From NCBI RefSeq assembly GCF_000710915.1, contig NZ_BAUA01000124.1, forward strand, positions 1 through 36,477: a stretch of DNA of 36,477 bases, in the 5' to 3' direction. The stretch is from Nocardia brasiliensis IFM 10847 (GTDB lineage: Bacteria; Actinomycetota; Actinomycetes; Mycobacteriales; Mycobacteriaceae). Shown here one piece after another: positions 1 to 12,000 of this stretch (position 1 is the first letter of the stretch; each line of letters starts with the position of its first letter). A program made the translations under genes and the position numbers. The notes below the pieces were generated by a model. The model did not search any database and was not told the origin of the DNA. It saw only the letters and a program-made list of their open reading frames with translations.

Positions 1-3000
1 CCAGACCTGGTGTAAGCAACTTTCCGGCGATCGTTGCACTTGCGTACGACTTGAATCTGATCGCACCTGACTATGTCGCCACCTGCGCAGAAGACGTACC
101 TCGCCCGCAACTCGACCGATCGCAAGTGACCATCCAGCTCTTTGCGGCGAATATTACAGAGCCCAGTGATATCTTGATGAGGCTCAGGGCAACCTGGCCA
201 CGTATCACTGCGGATAACTTTTCAGCCTTATTGCGGCGGATCTTCCAAAAAAATCCAGAGCACAGCGTGCCCGTTGTCGGCAAGGAAAAATTGCTGGTCG
301 CCGAATTACATGAACAGGCACGGCAAGGTCAACTCGACAAGCACACCTTCCTCGCACTCATCACACCTTTTTCCGCACCACAAACCCGCCCCACCACCGA
401 CGGCAGCACCGCCTACCAACCACCGCTCAGCCGTCAAGCCGGACCCTTTGGACTCGTCCAGAAGTCACGACTGGCACCGTCCGAATCGCCGGCGCCCGAT
501 GGCTACGTCGGCGGCCCGGCACCGCACCTCGGCGACGGTGCCACCGAAGCCGTGCCCGAGCCGGAAACCGAAGCGGCGGAATCACTCCCCCGCCCGGCGC
601 ACTCCGATGACAACGGCAAGGTCGATTCTGACGAACAGCCCAAGTTGTTCTCGGTGCCGCCGCCGGATCTGGGTGTGCAGGGTGTGGGAGTGATCGGGGA
701 TACCGAGAACACAGTGCTGATCGCCCGGAATGGTCGAGATGCCGTGGTGGTCGGGCCGGGCGACAGTATCGAGTTGGACAGAATAAGCCGGGACAACGCG
801 CAGATCAGGGTGAGTTCGGATCCGCAGGTGACATACCGGGTGCGTCCCGAACTACTCGGACGCGACTACTGGGACTGGACTGAGGATCCCGCGGGCACGT
901 GGGTGGGCACGCCACGGCGCGTGGATAACCAGCAGCGGACGCAGCTGTTGTTCTACCACCAGGATGCAGTCGTCGAGGTGGGTGCGGGCGAGCTATTGGC
1001 GACCCAGCCGAAGTCTGACGGTGCGGTATCGGTCGAGAACCTGAGTTGGCGGGTGACGCTGGCGTCGAACGCTGTGCACGCGTTGGGCTTGAACGGCCCG
1101 GCCGCGTCGATGGTCGCGCATACCGGCCCGGTGTTCGCGACGCGGAATTCGCGGCCGGTGCCGCAGGCTTCAGATGCTCGGGAAGGGATCCGAGCGGACT
1201 ACGCGGTGCTGATGAACAACCTGAGCCGCGAGGCCGTACGGGATCCGCAGGCTTTGGTGGAAATGTTCCATGAGTACCCCGACCAGACGGTCGCGGTGCG
1301 GTTCTTCGTCGACGGTCAGCCGCAGTGGGTACGGCTCGATCGGACTCTGCCGCACGAGACGTCGCAGTCGTCCGGCGAGCCGATGTATGCCGGGTACACC
1401 GATGGTGAGCCGATGTGGGCGGTCTTGGCGCAGAAGGCATTCGCGTTACTGCGACCGGATATCAACGCCACGACCACGGTATCGATCCGCCCGTTCGGCG
1501 CGCCTATCCAGCCGCCGCCGATCGCCCCGATGCCGGGCACGTCGATCACCGCACCGGCGGGCCGGTTGACCGTCGTCGATCAGGACGGTGAGCTGCTCAG
1601 TGTCCGGCCCGGTGACGAGCTACATGGTGTGGTCGATCCAGCGAGCCCGGATCTGCTCACGGTGTGGATCGGTGACGAGCCGACGGCCGCGCGGCACTCG
1701 GTGCACCGCAACCTGTTCGGTGAGCTGACGGTGTTTCCGCCTGGGAGCGACGGCGTCTACCACTGGACGACGCCGACGACGCCCGCTGTCGAAGTCACCG
1801 GACTGCGTTGGCTGGCACCGAGCAAAGCTGCACGCCATGCGCCGGTCGGCGGGCCGGTGTCGCTGCGCGTCGGCAGTTGGGGTGAGCTTCTGCTGGACGG
1901 GAACACCCAGGTTTCCCCGCAAGCGCTACGACAGCTCGGCCGCACGATAGCGCGCGCGTCCGGTCCCGTCTTCGGTGCCGCGGGCCCCGCGCCCGCCGAC
2001 GCGACCCAAGGCGAGGCCGGGGACTGCTATCTGATCGCGCCGCTGATGGATATCGCCGAGAACAACCCGCAGGCGATCAGAGACATGATCGTCGAATATC
2101 CCGACGGCACCGTTGCCGTGCGGTTCTTCACCGCCCTCGGCGTACCGCAGTGGGTACGGATCACCAAAGAGTTCTACACCGACGCGAACGGGCGGATGAT
2201 CTACGCGGCCAATGACGGCCGTAACCCGTTGTGGCCCGCCTTGATCGAAAAGGCCTACGCGATCTGGCGCGGCGGTGACTACGCCATGATCAAGGGCGGA
2301 TTCGCCGCGCACGTGATGGGGCAGCTGCTACCGCCGTACGAGCTGAACGCGACCGGAACCGCTCATCAGCCTGTCCGCGGCCTCGATCTAGCCACTTTCC
2401 TGCACCCGATGCGGTTCGGTGTGGACACCATCTATGACCTGATCATGGAACAGCTCGGTGCAAACGCTGTTGCGGATACGGTATTCGCGTTCGCGCAACG
2501 ACTCGGCCAACTCGAGCCGGTCTGGGACCGGGCCGACGTGGCCAGAAAGCTCGACATCGAACACTTCCGGAATTTCCTGGGCTACCACCTGCAACCGGAG
2601 GAACAGGCGCAATGGCAGTCCGAGATCACCGCCGTGCTCGACTATCTGCGCCAGATCAACGATCCCGAGCAAGCCATGACCAGTTCTGTTGTCCAGCAAC
2701 ACTTCTCCGACCTGGTCCGATTCCTGCGCGGTCGCGGCGACCAGATTCTGCTGAACACTCTCGGCTTCGGCACGGGGGCGGAGAACATAACCAAGTATCC
2801 AGGGCTGGTGGGCACACACACCTATGACGTGGTGGATGTGCGTTCCGGCGCGACAGGCCGCATCGAGATCGTGCTGCGCAATCCGTGGGCCGACAACCCG
2901 GTGGTGCCGCAGACGATCGATGGATTGACCTACGGCCCGGACCGCACCGTCATCCTGGATGCCGCACATTTGACCAAGTTCTCGCGCCTGTCCAGCCGCG

Positions 3001-6000
3001 GCACCGGCACACGCTTCGCATTCGGGAACACCACCGAACTACCGCCGAACAGCGCGCCCGCGCCCGAGACCAGCTCGCCCGCCGCACCCACCACACCCGA
3101 CCAGCCCGCCGCTCCGCTGGCGGACAGTCCGGTCGACCACGAGGTTATGTCGTCGGCTGATGAGTCGATTGAAAGTGATGTTGATCGCTTGTCTGTGGGT
3201 TCGTTTGTCAGTGAAGTTGCTGGCGAGGAGGGGTGGGGTGTTGAGGGTGTGTCGGGTTCTGTAAATGTGACTCGTCGTGCGCGGGCGGTTCATGAGACAT
3301 TGGAACTTCATGATCCCGATGCTCAGGGTCGTGTCCGCGATGACGGTGTTCGTGTTTTTGATTCCAACGAGGCTGGTGCTAGTTTCGGGTTTCATCAGCT
3401 CCGTACTTTTGACCGGCAAACGCCGGAGGAACGTGCCGCGTTGGCGGCTTATGTGGAGCATTCTTTCGTCAACAACTTGTTGAGGTTGTCCGAGACCGAA
3501 CGTGACGAAGCCCTTGCCCAGATCGCGCAGCACGCGAAGATCGAATCAGTGGTCACGGCATTGGGCGTGGTCGGCGATGTTCTGGATTTCGAAGTTTTGC
3601 AGGCCCGCGGAGACCAGCTGCGAGCCGTTGCCGGTCGAACGGAGGACGAATCAGCGGAACTGGGTGCGCTCGACGCGCTGCTGAATCACCCGTACCCGGA
3701 TACGTATTGGGAGACGATCCGCAACGACGCGAACTTTCATCGCCTGTGCGTGAACTTGTATCAACGCTATTTCGACAAACCGTTCGATAGCGATACTGTT
3801 CGTGAGCACATCAGGCTCCTCGATCAGGCGACGAAGCAGCCCTTACCCTCGACCGGACCGTTCCGCGTCTGGCGTGCGGTCGAGGATATCGACTTCCTGC
3901 TGGACCACGACGGTGACCCGCTCGACGGAGGCGATCCGAGTGAGGTGCTGGGTGTCGTTCAGTCCGCTGACGCCTACATGTCGACCTCGATTACCAAAGA
4001 GCCGGTCCACATCGACGACGAGCCCGAGTTCTACCTCGACCTCGTCGTTCTGCCAGGCACGCAGGGTGTTTATCTGGGCCACGACGCACCTATGGTCTTG
4101 AACGAGCTCGTCTGCGCTCGCGGAACCCCTTACGTCCTGGACTCCATCAGCACACACCCCGACAATCCCGACATCACCATCCTGCACGGCCGGATCGGGC
4201 CCACGGTGACAACCACCACCGAACCACACATCGGTCCCGGTACCGACCACGACAACAACGACTCCGACGAAACGGACGGGGCCAGCTACCGACAGCACCT
4301 GCCAGGACCCGCGAACAGACCCCATGAGGTCCCCGGCTACGAGTCACAACTGGCACCGTCGGAATCGTCGGCGCCCGTTGGCTACGCCGGCGTCCCGGCA
4401 CCGTACCTCGGCGAGGGTGCCACCGGAGTCGCGGCCGTGTTGGACACCGGAAACGTAGCGGCGGAGGGTATTTCGGGCAACAGCACTGGCCCGGCGCACT
4501 CTGGCGGCCAGGGCAAGGTCGGTCCTGATGAAGAGCCCAAGTTGTTCTCGGTGCCGCCGCCGGATCTGGGTGTGCAGGGTGTGGGCATCATCGGGGATAC
4601 CGGAAACACGGTGCTGATCGCCCGCAATGGCATGGATGTTGCCGTGGTCGGGCCCGCCGACAGGATCGAGTGGGACGGACGAGTGGCCCGGGGCACCGCG
4701 CAGATCAGGTTGAGTTCGGATCCGCAGGTGACATATGCGGTACACGCCGAACTACTCGGCTACTTCGAATGGGCTATGGGTCCCGGTGGCGTGCGGATGG
4801 GTGCGCCACAGCGTGACGTCGATGGTCGGCCGCTGACTCAGTTGTTGTTCTACCACGGGAACAAGACCGTCCAGGCGGGTGTGGGCGAGCTATTGGCGAT
4901 CGAGCCGGAGGACGATGGTGAGGTATACGTCGAGAACCTGAGTTGGCGGGTCACGCTGCCGTCTGAGGCTGTGCACGCGTTGGGCTTGGACAACCCGGCC
5001 GCGTCGATGGTCGCGCACACCGGCCCGGTGTTCGCGACGCGGAATACGCAACCGGTGCCGCAGCCTTCGGACGTTCGGGCCGGGACCCGAGCGGACTACG
5101 CGGTGCTGATGAACAACCTCAGTCGCGAGGCCGTGCGGGATCCGCAGGCCTTGGTGGAAATGTTCCACGAGTACCCCGACCAGACGGTGGGAGTACGGTT
5201 CTTCGTCGCCGGTCGGCCGAAGTGGGTGCGGATCGATCGGACTCTGCTACACGACACATCTGATTCGTCGGGACTGCCGATGTTCGCCGGGCACACCGAC
5301 GGCGAACCGCTGTGGGCGGCGTTGGCGCAGAAGGCATTCGCGTTACTGCGTCCTGATATCGATGCCGCTACCACGGTGTCGATACGACCGTTCGGTGCAC
5401 CTATTCAGCCGCCGCCGATCGCGCCGATGCCGGGCACGTCGACCACCGTGCCGGCGGGGCGGTTGAGCATCATCGACCAGGACGGTGAGCCGCTCGTTGT
5501 CCGGCCCGGTGACGAGCTACACGGTGTGGTCGACCCAACGAGCCCGGATCTGCTGACGGTGTGGATCGGTGACGCGCCGACGGCCGCACGGCACTCGGTG
5601 CACCGCAACCTGCTCGACGAGCTGACGGGAACTCCGCCGGGCAGTGACGGTGTCCACCACTGGAGGACTCCCACGACACCAGCCGACGAAGTCACCGGAC
5701 TGCGGTGGTTGGCGCCGAACCTCGCCGGTCGCCATGCTCCGGTCGGCGGGCCGGTCTCGCTGACTGTCGGCAGCGGCGGTGAACTCTTGCTGGAGGGAAA
5801 GACCCAGATCTCGGCGCAATCGCTCGGGCAACTCGGCCGCATGATCAAGAAGGCATCCGGTCCTGTCTTCGGCGCTGCGGGACCCGTGCCCGCCGATGCG
5901 GCCCAGGGCAACGGCGGGGACTGCTACCTGATCGCGCCGCTGATGGACATCGCCGAAAAGAACCCGCACGCGATCAGAGAGATGATCGTCGAATATCCCG

Positions 6001-9000
6001 ACGACACCGTCGCCGTGCGGTTCTTCGCCGCAAACGGTGCTCCGCAGTGGGTGCGGATCACCAAACACTTCTACACCGACGCGGACGGGCGGATGATCTA
6101 TGCGGCCCACGACGCGCGCCGCGCGTTGTGGCCCGCCCTGATCGAAAAGGCGTACGCGGTGTGGCGCGGCGGGGACTACGCACGGATTAAAGGTGGGATG
6201 CCCGCGCACGCGATGGGGCAATTGCTGCCGCCATACGCGATGAACGCGAAAGGAACCGCCCCGCAACCCGTGCGCGGCATGGACCTGTCCACCTTCCTGC
6301 ACCCGATGCGCTTCGGTGTCGACACGCTCTACGACCTGCTCATCGAGCGACTCGGTGCGAATGCCGTCGCGGAGACCGCATTCGCCTTCGCACAACGACT
6401 CGGCCAGCTCGAGCCGATCTGGAACCTGGGCAAACCAGCCTCGGTCACCGCCTTCCGAGGCTTCTTGAACCGCTACCTGGAGCCGGCGGAGCGGACGCTG
6501 TGGCAAACCGAGATCACCGCCGTACTCGACTACCTCGACCAATCCGGCGATCCCGAGCGCGCCCTGACCAGCTCTGTTGTCCAGCAACACTTCTCCGACC
6601 TGGTCGGATTCCTGCGCGGTCGTGGTGACCAGGTTGTACTGAACACTCACAGCTTCGGCACGTATGCGGAGAACACCACCAAATATCCAGGATTGTTAGG
6701 CACGCATTCCTATGCGGTGGTCGACGTACGTCCCGGTGCTACCGGCGGCATCGACATCGTCCTGCGCAATCCGTGGATAGACAACCCCGCAGTGCCGCAA
6801 AAGATCAACGGACTCACCTACGGCCCGGACCGCACCCTGACCCTCGACGCCACCCACCTGACCAAATTCAGATACCTGTCCATCCGCGGCACCGGCACAC
6901 GCTTCGCGTTCGGGAACGCCACGGCCGTTCCGTCTATCAACGGACCCGGTGTCGAGACCAGCCCACCCGCCACGCACGACGGCTCCGCCGCTCAACTAGC
7001 GGACAGTCCGGCCGACCACCAGGCCACGTCGTCCGCCGACGAAACCTCAGGCGTACCGCGTTTTGGAAACGAGCAGCTCGAATCCGCCGCACCGCCCGTG
7101 ACCGCCCTCGCGCCGCAGGAGCCCGACGCAATCACCGAATCTGCCCCTCAAGCACAGGGTTCGACATCCACGGCGCTGATCGAGACCACCACGGCCAGCA
7201 CCGGGCAGGTGAATCACATTGTCCGGGACCTGGGTTCGCAGCGCGACGGCCTGAAGGAAATCGTCGATATCGTCCCGGTGCCGGAAACGACCGCCCAGTG
7301 GCTGCGCGAGCAGCTGTACCGGCAGGTGGTCGGCACCAATGGCGAGGACAAGGAGTTCCGGGCCGAGCTGAACCGGGTACTCACCCCCCGCCTGATCAGC
7401 AGCGAGTGGTCGCGGCTGCTCACCAAGTCGGGCTTGCCGCTGCGCGTGACCTACCGTGGCCGCCTCTTCCCCGTTTCGATCCGCCTGCGTCTGCGCAACG
7501 CGCGGCCCGCCGCGGAGCAACTCCCGCCGGTCGGCGACCGGGACGCACCAGGCAACGGCCCGCCGGTCGCGCTGTGGCATTACGCGCGCGGGTGGAGCTC
7601 GATCAGCAACAGCGCCAGTGAACACGACCTGCGATCGCTCTCGGGTTCCTACGGTGCGAAAAAGCCGATGTACGAACGCGGCCTGCGCAGTCTCGATTTC
7701 ACACCGCAAGCTTCGGTCATCGTGAACCAGTACGCCACGCGCATCGAGGCCGGCGCGACGGTCGAGTCGACAGTCAAGAAGTTGAGCAAGGGCCCGACCA
7801 TTCCGCACACTTACGAACAGGAATGGCAGTTCAGCCTGAACCAGGGTATCGACGATATCCTGCCGAGCGATAGCACAGCGAAAGTGTGGCATGATATCGC
7901 CGGGGCGGCGCCCGACCTACTGTTGATCTGGATTCCGAAATTCCTGGTCGACAATACCGAACTGCCACGCGTCGATCCGAATAATTTGAAAACAGTTCCG
8001 GCGGTCTTACATCCCGAGCAAACCCAGAAAACCGGTCCGTCGTTGTCGGAGTTCCCTTTCTACTCGGCACTCAGCATGCCGAACCACGACGAACTGCTTA
8101 TCGCCGTATTCCAGGGATTCCGCGAACGACTCGTAGGCATCTCCGACGATTCCCTCGGCGACCTGATGGATTTCTTCAAAGAAGAGAACATTCTGGGCAA
8201 TATTCCGTTGATGCTGGATGGATGGCTGCCCTCCCCCTCCTGGATGGACTCGAATAACAAATCGCTCGGCTTCTTCTTGATGCGGGTCGATTTCGAAGGA
8301 GGCACTGAACTCACCGGCCCTACCCATGAAAAATTCGGCTTGGAAGTCTATACCCTCCGCGAGCTGGGCGTGACTGGCAAGTCGACAATCACCAATGAGT
8401 CCGGTACGCACCCGGCATTCACCACAACCCTCGGTGAGGGGCCGGCCTTTCCTGAGACCAAATTCCCCAGGCGCGGCGGCCAGATCACTTTCCCCCGAGG
8501 TGGCGTAGCCGACCATTCCAGCCATTCCCTCAGCTACGGCAGGAAGGCGCACACCTCTCGTTCGCTGCGCCTGCACGACGATATGCTGCACACGACGCCC
8601 CGCATGCGCGTCCATCTCGTTCTGGTCCGGGACGGCAAGCGTTTCGGGCCCGCGGCGGGAACACCACTGGCCGACGGGACAACCTACCCGACCAACATGC
8701 TGGTACCGCCGCAGGGAGCCCTGGGCACCAAACCGACCGCGACGCCGCCTCCGCCATCCAAGGAACCCCCGGCCAAGCAACCGACCGAAACCCGCTCTCC
8801 GGAAACAAAGGAAACCCCGGGCGAAAAGCCGCCGCCCATTCGGTACCTGTCACCGAAGCTGTTGCATTTGCGTCAACTGAGCCTCGACACCACCCCGTTC
8901 CGGGTCACCGGCACCGCTCCCTTGTTCGCCGGCGCCGAAAAGTTCCTGTCCGAGACCGGCTTTTTCTCGAGCGAACACGATGACCCGGGCGTGTTGGACC

Positions 9001-12000
9001 TGGTCGAACAGAAGGCACTCGCGACCGCCCGCGAAAACAATATCGCTGCATTCGAGCGAATGAAGGCACAGTCCGACCTGGTCGCCGCTTTCCCGGAGAT
9101 GATCGACGGCGAAGTAGACGAAACGAATCTCACGCTCGACGGCGGCACCATCGAGTGGTTCAAAAAGCCCGGCCGATTCGGTACCGAGAGTATTTCGATC
9201 AGGATTGTCACGAAACGCTACTACGCTTCCCCGGACCGCCCGAACGACGGCGTCAGCCATGACCTGACGCTGCCCAAATTCCAGACACAGAACCGGGCAG
9301 GGATCAACCTGCCCGGCAGCACGCAGTCCGACGCCACCTCGCTACAGGCGAATTGGAACGGCGGCGGAAATGTGGCGATCACCAACCCGTTCGATGTGCC
9401 GAGCAATCAAATCCTTGCCAGCGTGACGCCGAGTTATGTCCACGCGTACCACTCGTCGGCGGGTGCGACATATGGCTTCGATACCGGCGCCACGAATATG
9501 ATCATCAGCCCCGCCAACGACGGCACACAAAACTTCAGGGTACCTGTCGTGCATTGGATGGAGATCTCCTACAGCGATGGCGAGGACCCGGACTTGATGC
9601 GCAGTGCGGGCGAGGTCCACCTCAATGTGCCCACCTATCGCACGGAGGACGCAGAGTCGGCCGACCCATCCCCGCCTCCGGTCGCGACCATTCGGAGGAT
9701 CACGGACGAGGACATCGATCACCTCGCGGCACCGACCCGAGGCCTTCCCGAGCAGGCGGTCGTCCTCGACGCCGGCTTCAGCACGAAAATCCGTCAGGCC
9801 GTTTTCGCTCTCGTCAACGGAACGAGGTTCGATACCGAGCAGGTCGAGCAGGTCGAGCCGACAATACCGGGAGCATTCCCAGTCGATCCCGAAGAGGGTG
9901 CGGTCCTTCCGCGTTGGAATCCGCAACCGGCAGCCGAGCCAGAGCAGTCCAGCCTGCCTGCCGCCGACCTCCCGGCCGCGGAAATTCCCATGGTCGTCGT
10001 CACCGATCCATCCGGCGCGCTGCACACCGTTCTCCCAGTACCCGGTACCGAGACCGCGCCTCCGCACACACAGATACCCGGTGCATTCCCCGTCGAGTCA
10101 CCTGAGCAGACCACGCCTCGCCGGACCGACACGCTGCCATCAGACGTGCCGACGATCATCGTCACCGATCCCGCGGGCGCGCTGCACGATGCGTCGCGGG
10201 CACTCAGCGACCCCGAATCCGAACCCGACGTACGCCAAGGCTGGGTCGAATGGGGGATCAACAAGATCGCCGTCGGCGGTAACTGGGTCTGGGAACAATC
10301 TTTCGGCGGCCGCACCGCCAACCCGGAGTCAGCGCCGTACCAAATCATTCACACCGCCTTCTCTCCGCAAGCTCAGCTGGCATCGCTGGTGCAGACCTCA
10401 CACGGCTCCGACGAGATCGAGGGCATCGGCACCGCGGGCGTCGTCGCGGGCACCGACTACGTCGTTCGACTCGAGTCGTACCTCACCGACATTGCGGTGC
10501 TGCCGAAGTCGGCGAAGATCAACACCGAGAACTGGTCGCCATCCCAAGACCATGCGGACGAGAAATCGGAAACTGTGCACAGCGACCAGTTCGGCCTCAG
10601 CGGCACACAGCGCCTCGGCACCGAAGCCGACCACAGCACCATTCCCGGCGGGACCTACCAGCACGCGTTCTCCCGCCCGCGGCATGCCACGGCCGCCGAA
10701 ACCATCGGCACCAATCGGATAACGACGATCGCCGTCAACGCGGCCGGAACGAACCCGGCGGGACCGCGCGGCGAGGCCTATCGGTTCACCGCGCGGGTAG
10801 TGCACGTGGTCACCGTCGAGACCGGTACCCGCAACCTCATCACGGGTACTGGGAAAGATCTCGCCGCCATGGTGCACCGCCGCTCCAAAGCGGTGAGATA
10901 TCTGACGGACATGGCGCGGATCCTCGTTGGAGCAGCGGAGCCGACCTCCTATGGCGACAACACCCTGGTCGTCGACGATCCCAACGGGACAGAATTCCTG
11001 TTGTACGACAAGGATTTACATCTGCATCCCCACCTCGCCCGCCTGGTCCGGGAGAGCGGCGTGCACAAGATCGTCAAGCAGCAGCGGGCCGATCTGTTCC
11101 TGCCGATCGGCTACATCCTGAGCAACGGCGCCCTCACTTACGGCAACGTCATCAAAGCGAACATCGAAGGGGGACACGACGACTTCAAAGCGGCTACCAA
11201 GAAATTGGTGGAATCGGTGGCGCCTGGTGTGCTCGATCCCAGCTCTGCCAATCACTTCCGCGGAGTCGTGGCACAGATCAACAAGCACACCTCGATTTTC
11301 GGCACCCGCACCCTCGCCAACGGACCGGGCACCAAGTCGTTCGCGTTCGTCGACCGCAGCTACCCGTTCGTGCCGCGCCTGGTCGAGGTGGCCTTCGAAG
11401 CGCGGCCACATCCCAAAGCCGATCTCGGCCGGATCCGCGGGCGGAGGCTGCCCAATGGCGTTGCGCTGGAAACCAATTTCCTGCACACGACCGCCCACGG
11501 CAACGCGCTGGGCGGCAGGGATACGGCGGTAGGCGCCGGCCGAAGCGGTGACGATCAGTGGAGCTTCAACCCCAGCTTCCAAGTGGAAGGCGGCGTACGC
11601 CCCACCTTCAGCTTCGCCGTCAAAGGCACCGGAAGCGCCAGTGGCGCCAGGGATTCCAGCCGAGTGCTGAGTTCCTGGCTGCGCGGCGACCACACCGCGC
11701 GATTCCCGGTGCCCTACGTGTACACGGTAACGGTCAGATCGTGGCTCCTCGATGGTGCGCATGCGACCTACCTGACGCGCCTCGCCGCAGCGACGGCGGG
11801 AGTCCTACTGGGACTGGATACCTCGCAGTGGGGCCGACCGAATGGCTCCGTCTCGAAATCCGTCAATTCCGTCAACCACATCCAGTTCCATGTCGACGAC
11901 GCGAGAACCGCCGGCGACAGCGACACCGTCCTGCGCCGCGTCAGGCCCGACATCTTCAAAGCCGATCCGTCGGTCCCCCGCCCAACCCCGCCCGCGGGAA

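Larger units (their letters stand above)
461..3165 (+). repeat. Tandem-duplicated C2-protease unit, copy 1
   Basis: About 2.7 kb matched by 4340-7044 with a constant net offset of 3,879 bp at both ends: the string at 471 matches 4350, and 3121 matches 7000. DNA identity is high in stretches, for example around 639-690 against 4536-4587. Each copy encodes a linker, a beta-rich region, a degenerate C2 domain, a second beta-rich region, an intact C2 protease and a short P/S-rich tail. The two copies are separated by the ART1 block. Confidence 0.85.
4340..7044 (+). repeat. Tandem-duplicated C2-protease unit, copy 2
   Basis: This is the second copy of the unit at 461-3165, collinear over its whole length with small indels. 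It starts in the linker containing LAPSESSAP (LAPSESPAP in copy 1) and ends in PADHQATSSADET (PVDHEVMSSADES in copy 1). The catalytic core of its second C2 domain is intact, as in copy 1. Confidence 0.85.

Noticed and set aside
51..53. TTG as the true start of the giant gene
   Set aside because: The frame is open upstream to the window edge, there is no ribosome binding site before it, and the first residues continue a helical module. It is only the first start-like codon in view.
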